Source of the DNA: Cupriavidus sp. BIS7
GTDB lineage: Bacteria; Pseudomonadota; Gammaproteobacteria; Burkholderiales; Burkholderiaceae
Length of the DNA: 64,000 nucleotides
Assembly: GCF_000292345.1 (NCBI RefSeq)
Contig: NZ_ALOU01000058.1
Span: 62,001-126,000 of the forward strand
Direction: 5' to 3'
Positions 35,843-43,541 of this stretch are shown piece by piece (position 1 is the first letter of the stretch; each line of letters starts with the position of its first letter). Made by a program: the position numbers and the translations under genes. The notes under the pieces were generated by a model. That model saw nothing but the letters and a program-made list of their open reading frames with translations, was not told the DNA's origin and did not search any database.

Positions 35843-36577
35843 ATGTCTGATCGGGAAGTCGAACGGGGTTCGGGCGTTGCGGTATGGCGCCAGATTGGCG
35901 AGGCGCTGGCGGAGGACATCCGCAACAAGCTGTATGGCCCGGGCGAGCAATTGCCGCCGGAGCCGGAACTTGCATCGCGCTTTGCCGTGAACCGCCATAC
36001 GATCCGGCGCGCGATGGGCGAGCTGGAGCTGAGCGGTCTCGTGCGGATCGAGCAGGGCCGCGGCACCTTTGTGCAGGAACATGCGATCGACTATGCAATC
36101 GGCCGTCGTACGCGCTTTTCGCAGAACCTGGCCGCGCAGGGCATGCGCGGGCACACGGAAATCGTCGACAGCCAGATCCTGCGCGCGCCGGAGATCGCCA
36201 AACACCTCGGGCTGGGCCGGACGGCGGAGATCCTGCACGTGCAGATGGTTGGCAAGGCCGAGGGCCGCACGATCGACGTGGCCGAGCATTATTTCGACCC
36301 GAAGCGGTTCCCCGATCTCGAAGAGAAGGTGCGTGGCACGCAGTCGATCTCGCGGGCACTCGCGCTGTACGGCATTGCCGATTACACGCGCAAATGGTCG
36401 CGCATCACCGCGGCCATGCCGAGCGCACCGGTGGCACGCCTGCTAAACCAGCCCAAGACGCGCCCGATCCTGCAGGTGGAGGCACTGAATGTCGACATCG
36501 ACGGCGCGCCCGTGCAATACAGCATGACGCGCTTCGCCGGCGACTGGGTACAACTGACCGTTTCCGATAACGAATAG
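35843..36577 (+). CDS. phnF: PhnF, GntR/HutC-family repressor of phosphonate genes
   Basis: 244 residues. Winged helix-turn-helix at about 12-78 (QLPPEPELASRFAVNRHTIRRAM is the recognition part) and a UTRA effector domain at about 95-240. It sits divergent from phnGHIJKL and upstream of the second phnM, as PhnF usually does. The ATG at 35843 follows GGACAGGGCAAG; an in-frame ATG lies at 35822. It probably binds the GTnTAnAC sites at 35675 and 36644 and is released by a phosphonate pathway intermediate or phosphate; this is inferred. Confidence 0.92.
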   Translation: MSDREVERGSGVAVWRQIGEALAEDIRNKLYGPGEQLPPEPELASRFAVNRHTIRRAMGELELSGLVRIEQGRGTFVQEHAIDYAIGRRTRFSQNLAAQGMRGHTEIVDSQILRAPEIAKHLGLGRTAEILHVQMVGKAEGRTIDVAEHYFDPKRFPDLEEKVRGTQSISRALALYGIADYTRKWSRITAAMPSAPVARLLNQPKTRPILQVEALNVDIDGAPVQYSMTRFAGDWVQLTVSDNE

Positions 36578-36640
36578 CGATTGAATGAGAGCGTCGCCCG
36601 GGCTGTTCCCGGTTTGTCCCGGAAAGGCGATGCAGCCACA

Positions 36641-36680
36641 TTGGTCTAGACATCCGTCTGTCATTTGCCGACGCTAACGT
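36641..36680 (+). promoter_or_regulatory. Promoter of the phnM2-DUF1045-phnN unit with HutC-type operator and possible Pho box
   Basis: GTCTAGAC at 36644-36651 is a perfect palindrome and fits GTnTAnAC. TAGACAT-CCGT-CTGTCAT (36647-36664) has a perfect second Pho half and a weak first one; ten bases on lies TAACGT (36675-36680) as a poor -10. The transcript would begin close to the phnM2 ATG. Confidence 0.45.
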
Positions 36681-36687
36681 ACTGCGC

Positions 36688-37920
36688 ATGCAACCGATCT
36701 CTCAAACCACATCGACCCCGCTCAGCGGGATTACTGGCCGCCGCATACTGGGCGCCGATGGCATTGGCCGGGCGACACTGGGCTTTCAAGGCGGCAACGT
36801 ATCGCGGCAGCCTGCATCGAGCGGGCCCTGCATTGATGCGGGCGATCTGCTGGTGCTGCCCGGTATCGTAGATATCCACGGTGACGCTTTCGAGCGTTCG
36901 GTGATGCCGCGCCCCGGCGTGAGCTTCCCGTACGGGGCCGCGCTGCTTGACGTCGATCGCCAACTGCTGGCGCATGGCATCACGACCGAGTTCCACGGCG
37001 TGACATTGTCGTGGGAGGGCGGCCTGCGCGGCGAGGCTTACGCGCTGCGCATGTTCGAAGCTCTGGCCCAGTTGCGGCCGGTGCTTGGTGCTTCGCACAA
37101 GGTGCATCTGCGCTTCGAGGCCTATCACCTGGCGGGCGTGGAACTGGCCTTGTCCTGGATGGGCGATGGCCGCGTGGGCCTGCTTGCGATCAACGATCAC
37201 CTGCCAACCATGGCGCGCCGCATGGGCGACGAGCGCAAGCTCGTGCAGTACGCCGAGCGCGCAGAGTGCGATACCGAAACGTTCCGCAACCGGCTCCGTG
37301 TGGCAAGCCGCAATGCGCAGGAAGTGCCCGCCGCGATGTCACGGCTGATTGCCGCCGCGCGGGCCGCAAACCTGCCCGTCGCGTCGCATGACGACCCGGA
37401 CGTGGCAACGCGCCAGCACTATCACCGCCAGGGCTGCACGATTGCGGAATTCCCGCTGACGGTGGAGGCCGCTACGCTGGCCCGCCAGATCGGCGATGAC
37501 ACCGTGTTCGGCGCCCCCAACGTGCTGCGTGGCATGAGCCATACCGGCGCACCCAATGCCACGGAGATGGTGGCGGCGGGGCTGTGCACCGTGCTGGCAT
37601 CCGACTACTACTACCCCGCGCCGCTGCAGGCCGCGTTCAAGCTCGTGCAGCTTGGCGTGTGCGCGCTGCCCGATGCGTGGCATCTGGTATCGCGCAACCC
37701 GGCACGTGCCGCGGGCCTGCGCGATCGCGGCGTGCTGGCTCCGGGCATGCGTGCCGACGCGATTCTCGTCGACGACAGCCAGCCGGGCTTGCCGCGCGTC
37801 TGCGCCACCATCGTCAATGGCGAGTTGCGTCACGCCACGGTTGCGCTGCCGATGACCGACCTGGCCGATCTCACCGATCTCACCGATCTTGCCGACGATC
37901 GCGGCAGCCTGGCGGCATGA
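36688..37920 (+). CDS. PhnM-like amidohydrolase, second copy
   Basis: 410 residues. Same family as the PhnM at 29768 but only distantly alike: the metal motif reads VDIHGDAFERSVMPRPG, closer to the MPRPG form of E. coli PhnM, and VASHDDPDV and LASDYYYPAPLQ follow. It likely hydrolyses ribose 1-phosphonate 5-triphosphate or a relative. The last 25 residues hold a nine-base tandem repeat coding LTDLTDLAD, which other PhnM proteins lack. No clear ribosome-binding site precedes the ATG. The next gene overlaps its stop (ATGA). Confidence 0.85.
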   Translation: MQPISQTTSTPLSGITGRRILGADGIGRATLGFQGGNVSRQPASSGPCIDAGDLLVLPGIVDIHGDAFERSVMPRPGVSFPYGAALLDVDRQLLAHGITTEFHGVTLSWEGGLRGEAYALRMFEALAQLRPVLGASHKVHLRFEAYHLAGVELALSWMGDGRVGLLAINDHLPTMARRMGDERKLVQYAERAECDTETFRNRLRVASRNAQEVPAAMSRLIAAARAANLPVASHDDPDVATRQHYHRQGCTIAEFPLTVEAATLARQIGDDTVFGAPNVLRGMSHTGAPNATEMVAAGLCTVLASDYYYPAPLQAAFKLVQLGVCALPDAWHLVSRNPARAAGLRDRGVLAPGMRADAILVDDSQPGLPRVCATIVNGELRHATVALPMTDLADLTDLTDLADDRGSLAA

Positions 37921-38651
37921 CGATGCAGGCGCACCGTTACGCGATCTATCTCGCGCCGGCCGAACCGTTCCGCACGTTTGGCGCGCAATGGCTCGGCCGC
38001 GACGCCGACACCGGCGCAGCCGTGCCGCTGCCTGCGGGCATGGCGGACCGTCCGGCCGAATGGGTCGAGGCCCCGGCGCATTACGCGCTGCACGCGACGC
38101 TGAAGCCGCCATTCCGCCTGGCCGACGGCACCGACGCGCAGATGCTCGATGCCGCAGCCCGCGCATTTGCGCATGGCCGCAAAGCGTTCGACGCACCACT
38201 GACGCTGCGCGCATTGCGCGGCTTCCTCGCGTGGTGTCTTGACGATCAGAATGGGCAAGGCGGCCAGCGGATGCATGAGCTGGCTGACGACTGCATCCGT
38301 GCGTTCGATCGTTTCCGTGCGCCCGCTACTGTCGAGGAAATGAACCGCCGTCGGCCCCATCGGCTCACGGTTGTTCAACGCGCGATGCTCGACGCCTGGG
38401 GCTACCCGTACGCGTTCGACACGTTCACGTTCCATATCACGCTGACCGGCATGCTGGACGCTGCCAGCGAGGCCGCAGCGTTCGCGCAATTGTCGGCCGG
38501 TTGCGCAAAGCTGCTGGAGTCGCCGCTGCATGTCGATGGCATCAGCGTGTTCGTGCAGCCCGAGCCCGGCGCGGACTTTATCGTCGCGCGGCATTTCGGA
38601 TTCGACGGCACCACCATCGACGGGGCTGGCGCGCCGTATCTCCAGGCATGA
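37917..38651 (+). CDS. DUF1045 phosphonate-operon protein, two-histidine phosphoesterase-like
   Basis: 244 residues, the phosphonate-operon family that contains DUF1045. Two H-x-T motifs are visible, HAT at 59-61 and HIT at 173-175, each after a hydrophobic strand; this is the signature of 2H phosphoesterases, which open cyclic phosphates. RYAIYLAP at the start fits strand one of that fold. Since phnP is missing from the locus and phnN follows by a four-base overlap, it may hydrolyse 5-phosphoribosyl 1,2-cyclic phosphate to ribose 1,5-bisphosphate. That activity is inference. Translation is probably coupled to phnM2. Confidence 0.82.
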   Translation: MTMQAHRYAIYLAPAEPFRTFGAQWLGRDADTGAAVPLPAGMADRPAEWVEAPAHYALHATLKPPFRLADGTDAQMLDAAARAFAHGRKAFDAPLTLRALRGFLAWCLDDQNGQGGQRMHELADDCIRAFDRFRAPATVEEMNRRRPHRLTVVQRAMLDAWGYPYAFDTFTFHITLTGMLDAASEAAAFAQLSAGCAKLLESPLHVDGISVFVQPEPGADFIVARHFGFDGTTIDGAGAPYLQA

Positions 38652-39235
38652 GCACGCGCTCCGTCCCGCGTACAGCCGCCGATGGCAGCGGCCTGTTCTA
38701 CGTGATGGGTCCGTCAGGCAGCGGAAAGGATTCGCTGCTGCGCGCGCTGCGTGAACGACTGCGCCACGACGATCGAATCGTCGTGGCGCACCGCTATATC
38801 ACGCGAGCGGCCGATGAGAACGAGACGTCAGTCGCGCTGTCGGCCGAGGAATTTCACCGGCGCGTAGATCTCGGTTGCCTGGCGCTGCACTGGAACAGCC
38901 ATGGGCTGCACTACGGCATCGGTGTGGAGATCGAACAGTGGCTCGTACAGGGCCTCACGGTCATCGTCAATGGCTCGCGCGAGTATCTGCCGCAGGCGGT
39001 GGCGCGCTATCCACGGCTGTGCGCCGTGCATGTGCGCGTGAAACCAGAGGTGCTGGCCGCGCGCTTGCGGATGCGCGGGCGCGAGTCTGAAGAGGCCATC
39101 TCCGGGAGGCTTGCACGCGCGACGCAGGCGTTCGACGTGCCGCCCGGATGCCGGATGGTCGAGATCGACAACAGCGGTGAACTGGCTGAGTCGGCAGCGG
39201 TGTTTGCGCAACTGGTGGGTGCGCCAGCGGATTGA
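38648..39235 (+). CDS. phnN: Ribose 1,5-bisphosphate phosphokinase
   Basis: Converts ribose 1,5-bisphosphate, the end product of the C-P lyase route, to PRPP. 195 residues, guanylate-kinase-like. Walker A is MGPSGSGKDS; the RYITRAADENET stretch is the conserved substrate region. Its ATG overlaps the DUF1045 stop as ATGA. A REP-like pair follows. Confidence 0.93.
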   Translation: MSTRSVPRTAADGSGLFYVMGPSGSGKDSLLRALRERLRHDDRIVVAHRYITRAADENETSVALSAEEFHRRVDLGCLALHWNSHGLHYGIGVEIEQWLVQGLTVIVNGSREYLPQAVARYPRLCAVHVRVKPEVLAARLRMRGRESEEAISGRLARATQAFDVPPGCRMVEIDNSGELAESAAVFAQLVGAPAD

Positions 39236-39242
39236 AACGCTT

Positions 39243-39283
39243 GCCCTCTCCCCCGGCCCCTCTCCCGCAGGGCGGGAGAGGGG
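39243..39283. repeat. REP-like palindrome, copy 2 (tail on the left)
   Basis: Core arms 39257-39268 and 39272-39283 (CCCCTCTCCCGC / GCGGGAGAGGGG), with an extra GCCCTCTCCCCCGG tail on the left. Forms an opposed pair with copy 3, 36 bases away. Confidence 0.85.
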
Positions 39284-39319
39284 AGCAAACCAACAGCCGT
39301 TGATATGCTCGCGGTGTTC

Positions 39320-39361
39320 TCCCCTCTCCCGCGAGCGGGAGAGGGGCGGGGGAGAGGGCCA
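39320..39361. repeat. REP-like palindrome, copy 3 (tail on the right)
   Basis: Same core as copy 2 with loop ga, and the CGGGGGAGAGGGC tail on the right, so it is the reverse complement form. The pair lies between phnN and phnO, which converge. Confidence 0.85.
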
Positions 39362-39400
39362 GCGCTTGAATCGCGAACGCCCTACGCCAGCACTCAATTC

Positions 39401-39868
39401 TCAAAGCGCCGTACTAAAACTGATCCCGTGCTCGGTGAACCCGAGTTGCCGATAGAACTGATGCGCCTGCAGACGCCGCGCATTCGATGACAGGGCAAGC
39501 TTCGCCGCGCCAGCCTCGCGGGCCAGGCGCATCGCTTCCTGCATCATCCGCTTGCCAATGCCACGGCCCCGCGCGGGCGGCGCCACGACCACTGCCTCAA
39601 GCAGCGCTTCCGGGCGCCCGTCGTGCACCATGACCGGAAAGACCAGCAGACTGAACGTGCCAAGCGGCACGTCGTCGGCATCAGTCACCAGATAGCAGCG
39701 GTAGTCGGGATAGCGGCGCATGGCCGCAAAGCGCTCGCGCATCGTTGCCAGTGGCAGCGGCGCTTCGTCGTCCATCGTCGCCAGCAGCGCGGAAAGCTGC
39801 AGCAGTTCCGCGTCGGTGCCTTGCACTTCGCGCAGCATCAGATGTATCCCGTGGTCGATCTCGCTCAT
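39401..39868 (-). CDS. phnO: PhnO-like GNAT acetyltransferase
   Basis: 155 residues. The acetyl-CoA loop is VVVAPPARGRGIGKRMM. The C-terminal LSSNARRLQAHQFYRQLGF and the final SFSTAL match the end of E. coli PhnO (LSTNVKRHDAHRFY, FTKAL), an aminoalkylphosphonate N-acetyltransferase. It probably acetylates aminoalkylphosphonates, for use or detoxification. The ATG overlaps the stop of the HD-domain gene by four bases; last gene of the phnCDE unit. Confidence 0.82.
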   Translation of the reverse strand: MSEIDHGIHLMLREVQGTDAELLQLSALLATMDDEAPLPLATMRERFAAMRRYPDYRCYLVTDADDVPLGTFSLLVFPVMVHDGRPEALLEAVVVAPPARGRGIGKRMMQEAMRLAREAGAAKLALSSNARRLQAHQFYRQLGFTEHGISFSTAL

Positions 39869-40404
39869 GCCGTGCGGACGCAGCGTGCGGCCATCTCGAG
39901 ATAGTGGGAAAGCGGAGGCGTCTGCAGATCCACCACCTTGGCCAGGTCGTCATAGCGGCGCAGGCGCACCGCTGCCGTGGCATGCGGCTGGGCTGCGAAC
40001 GCGGCGGCCTGCCCGGCGTCGTGCGGGCCACCTTGTAGCGACAGGCTATGCACCGATGCCGGAGACAGCGTTTCAAAGTACGCCGGGTCCACGGCGCACA
40101 GGTAGCGCTTGGCCGCTACATGAAGGCGTATCGGTTCCGTCACGTCTTCGCCGAACAGGTCGCGCAGCGCATCGGCGCCGGTTTCCTGATGGCGCATGTC
40201 GGTGGTCAGGCTCTCCGCCAGCATCAGGTGGCCGATATCGTGCAACAACGCCGCGACGATCAGCGCCTCTGGGTCGCCAGCCTGCTCGGCAAGCTGCGCG
40301 CACTGCAATGCGTGGGCCGTCTGGCTGATGGCCTCGCCGCCGTAGTACGCGGTGCCGTGGTTTTCAAACAGCGATGCAATGCGCGGAAGTGTCAGCATGG
40401 TCAT
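39865..40404 (-). CDS. PhnZ/TmpB-like HD-domain protein, probable diiron oxygenase
   Basis: 179 residues of the phosphonate-associated HDIG family. Visible residues match the pattern of the mixed-valent diiron oxygenase PhnZ: Y21 and E24 in YYGGE, H31, the pair H55-D56 with H59 in LLHDIGH, H72, H95, K99 in HVAAKRY, the SLQGGP loop at 122-127 and D152/D153 near RYDD. PhnZ cleaves 2-amino-1-hydroxyethylphosphonate; TmpB does the trimethyl form. Both need an oxygenase partner (PhnY or TmpA), and none is seen in this window. Overlaps phnE and phnO by ATGA junctions. Confidence 0.82.
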   Translation of the reverse strand: MTMLTLPRIASLFENHGTAYYGGEAISQTAHALQCAQLAEQAGDPEALIVAALLHDIGHLMLAESLTTDMRHQETGADALRDLFGEDVTEPIRLHVAAKRYLCAVDPAYFETLSPASVHSLSLQGGPHDAGQAAAFAAQPHATAAVRLRRYDDLAKVVDLQTPPLSHYLEMAARCVRTA

Positions 40405-41213
40405 ACGAGCACCTTGCGAATCTGGGCGGAAACGATGTCGAGGGCGGTCACGAATGCAATGATGATAATCATCACCGCGCAAGTCTGCGCATACTGGAAG
40501 CTGCGGATGATCTCCCACAGCACGGTGCCGATGCCGCCGGCGCCGACGATGCCGACCACCGATGCCGAGCGCACGTTCGATTCGAAACGATACAGCGCGA
40601 ACGACAGCCACAGCGGCAGCACCTGCGGGATCACGCCGTAGACGATCTCCTCGATCGGGCCGGCGCCCGTGGCGCGCACGCCTTCGACGGGGCGCGGGTC
40701 GATCGCCTCGACCGCTTCGGCAAACAGCTTGGCAAGCACGCCCATGGTGTGGATCCAGAGCGCCAGCACGCCGGCGAACGGACCAAGACCAACGGCGACG
40801 ATGAACAGCATCGCGAAGACCATTTCGTTGATGGCGCGGCAGGCGTCCATCAGGCGGCGCGCAGGTTGATAGACCCACGCGGGAACGATGTTGGCCGAGC
40901 ACAGCAGGCCAAATGGCACGGCCATGACCACGGCCAGTGCGGTGCCCCACAGCGCGATCTGCACGGTGACGAGCATCTCGTCGAGATAGGTGTGCCAGTC
41001 GCGGAAGTTGGGCGGGAAGAAATCAGCGGCGAACTGGGCCATGTTGCCGGAATCGCGCAGCAGGTCCAGCGGGCGCATGTCGGCGCCTTGCCAGGACATG
41101 GCCAGCGTGGCCAGTACGGTTGCCCAGATCAGCATCACGGAGAGGGAATTGCGCGGCGGCCGGACGGAACTCTGTGGCGTGGGGGGCAGGCCGGGCTTGG
41201 CAGTGGCAGTCAT
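40401..41213 (-). CDS. phnE: Phosphonate ABC importer permease
   Basis: 270 residues with about six membrane segments (first at about 25-45). The EAA loop reads [24 protein letters not shown]. Works with PhnD and PhnC. The ATG at 41213 was chosen at MTATAKPG; no ribosome-binding site is visible, and a triple direct repeat lies just upstream, in the gap to phnD. The start is therefore uncertain. Confidence 0.9.
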   Translation of the reverse strand: MTATAKPGLPPTPQSSVRPPRNSLSVMLIWATVLATLAMSWQGADMRPLDLLRDSGNMAQFAADFFPPNFRDWHTYLDEMLVTVQIALWGTALAVVMAVPFGLLCSANIVPAWVYQPARRLMDACRAINEMVFAMLFIVAVGLGPFAGVLALWIHTMGVLAKLFAEAVEAIDPRPVEGVRATGAGPIEEIVYGVIPQVLPLWLSFALYRFESNVRSASVVGIVGAGGIGTVLWEIIRSFQYAQTCAVMIIIIAFVTALDIVSAQIRKVLV

Positions 41214-41228
41214 GGGCAGTCGGGAAAG

Positions 41229-41270
41229 GGAAATCTGAAGCGGGGAATCTGAAGCTGGAATGCTGAAGCA
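41229..41270. repeat. Triple direct repeat between phnD and phnE
   Basis: Three copies of about GGAATCTGAAGC at 41230-41241, 41244-41255 and 41257-41269 with a period near 14 bases. The last copy carries an extra base. The repeat occupies the place where the phnE ribosome-binding site would be expected. Confidence 0.7.
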
Positions 41271-41325
41271 GGAACTGCAGGTCCGATGGCGCACCGCGTG
41301 GCACACCATCGGCTTCAGGCGAGGC

Positions 41326-42306
41326 TTACTGCGCGCTGGTGGCGTGGTCGAGTTCGGCCAGGCGGCGCGACACATCGGCCAGCTTCTTTTCCTTGTCGGC
41401 GGCGGCCAGCGTGGTATCGGATTCGATCTTGGCCTTTTCCTTGGCCAGTTCGATCTGGCGGATCGGCACCAGCTGGGCATCGCTCGATGCGCGGAAGCCC
41501 TGGTACGTCAGCGTGGCCAGCGCCTGCTTTTCGCGTGCGGCGTCGGCACCCTTGCCGTAGTTGACGAAGAAGGCCTGGATCTTCTTCTTCAGCTCGGGCG
41601 GCAGGTCCTTGCGATAGACGAGCGGATCGGCCGGGATCAGCGGCGACTTCCACAGCACGCGCACATCGTCATAGGCGTTCTTGCCCGTGTTGATGCGATA
41701 GCGCTCGAAGTTCTCGGTGTTGTTCACTGCCACGTCCACCTGCTTGTTCAGCACGGACAGCAGGTTGGTCTCGTGGTTGCTGATGCGCACGGCCTTGAAC
41801 AGCGTCTTCGGCTCGACCTTGTTGGCGCCCCACAGGTAGTAGCCCGGTACGGCGGTGCCCGAGGTGGAGTTGGGATCGCCGGCGCCGTAGGTCAGGTCGC
41901 GGCCGCGCTTGATGACGTCCTCGACAGACTTCAGGTCGCTATCCTTGCGCACGATCAGCAGCGACCAGTAGCCCGGGTTGCCGTCCTTGTCGATCACCGA
42001 GGCGAACACTTCGCCATTGGCGCGGTCCACGGCTTCCATGGCCGACTTGTTGCCGTACCACGCGATCTGCACCTTGTTGAAGCGCATGCCTTCGATGATG
42101 CCGGCGTAGTCCGAAGCAAAGAACGGCTTGACCTGCACGCCAAGCGCTTTGCTGAGGTCGTCGATCACGGGTTGCCAGGCGGACTTCAGGTTCGACGACG
42201 TCTCCGTCGAGATGATGCCCATGTTCAGGACTTTGGCGTCCTGGGCGAAGGCGGGCAGTGCGACGACACCCGAAGCGACCACGGCAAGAAAGGTTCTGCG
42301 AAGCAT
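41326..42306 (-). CDS. phnD: Phosphonate-binding protein of the PhnCDE importer
   Basis: 326 residues. Signal peptide at about 1-21 (LPAFAQD). The PhnD/SsuA-like fold shows [38 protein letters not shown] and [16 protein letters not shown], which includes the phosphonate-binding S-T-S-G turn. GGAGTTTTCG precedes the ATG. The last 40 residues are helical and charged (about 285-320), as in other betaproteobacterial PhnD proteins. Confidence 0.94.
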   Translation of the reverse strand: MLRRTFLAVVASGVVALPAFAQDAKVLNMGIISTETSSNLKSAWQPVIDDLSKALGVQVKPFFASDYAGIIEGMRFNKVQIAWYGNKSAMEAVDRANGEVFASVIDKDGNPGYWSLLIVRKDSDLKSVEDVIKRGRDLTYGAGDPNSTSGTAVPGYYLWGANKVEPKTLFKAVRISNHETNLLSVLNKQVDVAVNNTENFERYRINTGKNAYDDVRVLWKSPLIPADPLVYRKDLPPELKKKIQAFFVNYGKGADAAREKQALATLTYQGFRASSDAQLVPIRQIELAKEKAKIESDTTLAAADKEKKLADVSRRLAELDHATSAQ

Positions 42307-42407
42307 CGAAAACTCCGTTTGGAAAGGCTGAGGGGAAAAGCGGTTGGGGAAGGCGACTGGTGTGCGGCGGTCGGGGCAGAGCTTCAGGCGGCGTTTCAGG
42401 CGGCGTT

Positions 42408-43262
42408 TCAGGCAGCCACGAGTTCCATCCTGACCATGGCCGGTGCGGGCACGCCTTCCGCTGGCTGCGGCGTGTCGGGCACGCTGTCGTGCAGCAGTTC
42501 GTCGGCTTCGGTGCCGTACAGGTCGCGCAGCATTTGCGGCGTCAGCGCGGCGGAGGGGCCGTCGTAGACCACCTTGCCGTGGCGCAGTGCCACCACCCGC
42601 GGGCAGTAGCGCATCGCCACATCCACCTGGTGCAGCGACACCACCACGGCCACCTTGCGTGTGCGATTGATCTGCGAGAGCAACGACATCACGCGCCGCG
42701 ACGATTCGGGATCGAGCGAGGCGATCGGCTCGTCGGCCAGGATCACCTGCGCGTTCTGCACCAGCGTGCGGGCGATGGCGGCGCGTTGCTGCTGGCCGCC
42801 CGACAACGTCGAAGCGCGTTGAAACGCATAGTCGTCTATACCAACCTGCGCAAGCGCATCGAGCCCGGTCTGCACTTCGGCGGCCTTGAAGATGCGGAAC
42901 AGGCTGCGCCATTTCGGTACGCGCGTCAGCATGCCAACCAGCACATTGGTGATCACCGGCAGGCGGCCCACCAGGTTGAACTGCTGGAATACGAATCCGA
43001 TCTCTGCGCGCACGCGGCGCACGTCGCGGGCCAGACGCCCATTGCGCTGCACGGTGCGGCCGTTGACGAGGATCTCGCCGGAACCGGCATCGCCCGTGAC
43101 AAAGCCGGCCACATGGCGCAGCAGCGTCGACTTGCCCGAGCCGGACGCGCCCAGCAGCGCAACCATCTCGCCGGGGGCGATTTGCAGCGTGACATCGTCA
43201 AGCGCCTTGCGGTCCGCACGGAAGGACTTGCTCAGCCCGCGGACTTCAATTGCATGCGTCAT
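42408..43262 (-). CDS. phnC: Phosphonate ABC importer ATP-binding protein
   Basis: 284 residues. Walker [10 protein letters not shown], signature [15 protein letters not shown], Walker [14 protein letters not shown]-loop VVSLHQVD (the SLHQ form is typical of PhnC). AAGGAGTCGAC just before the ATG is a near-perfect ribosome-binding site. First gene of the phnC-phnD-phnE-HD-phnO unit, behind a Pho box. Confidence 0.95.
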   Translation of the reverse strand: MTHAIEVRGLSKSFRADRKALDDVTLQIAPGEMVALLGASGSGKSTLLRHVAGFVTGDAGSGEILVNGRTVQRNGRLARDVRRVRAEIGFVFQQFNLVGRLPVITNVLVGMLTRVPKWRSLFRIFKAAEVQTGLDALAQVGIDDYAFQRASTLSGGQQQRAAIARTLVQNAQVILADEPIASLDPESSRRVMSLLSQINRTRKVAVVVSLHQVDVAMRYCPRVVALRHGKVVYDGPSAALTPQMLRDLYGTEADELLHDSVPDTPQPAEGVPAPAMVRMELVAA

Positions 43263-43290
43263 GTCGACTCCTTGCTTGAATGACCTGCGC

Positions 43291-43324
43291 ATTCTGGAGG
43301 GGGGCGATGACAGAACGATGACGC
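43291..43324 (-). promoter_or_regulatory. Pho box and -10 element of phnC
   Basis: On the minus strand GCGTCAT-CGTT-CTGTCAT (43324-43307) has two seven-base repeats with the exact four-base spacing of a PhoB box; the second repeat is a perfect CTGTCAT. Ten bases further lies CAGAAT (43296-43291), the distance used at E. coli Pho promoters. The start codon is 28 bases on. Confidence 0.65.
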
Positions 43325-43379
43325 GCGCCGGCTGATTTTCAGGGTTGCCAGGGCCGGATAGCACATTCCCTTAGTGTCC

Positions 43380-43394
43380 CGGCTTGTCAAGCCG
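43380..43394. promoter_or_regulatory. Palindrome in the phnC / MFS gap, possible operator
   Basis: CGGCTTG-T-CAAGCCG is a perfect 7+1+7 palindrome, 148 bases before the MFS gene and 118 before phnC. It may be an operator for either gene; nothing else in the gap decides. Confidence 0.4.
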
Positions 43395-43541
43395 ATGTCA
43401 CATTAAGTCAAATTGTCATCGTGCGAACCTCCATACTGTTTGCGCACCGCTGAACGCAGCAAAAAAACAGCGGGCATTCAACAAGCCACGGCAGTTGTGA
43501 CAGGGCCCGTTAGCCGGCTCGCACAGGAGGAGACACTACTT

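Noticed and set aside
43395..43420. Second Pho box with TGTCA repeats
   Set aside because: The TGTCA units are 18 bases apart with a misplaced AGTCA between, not the 11-base period of a Pho box.
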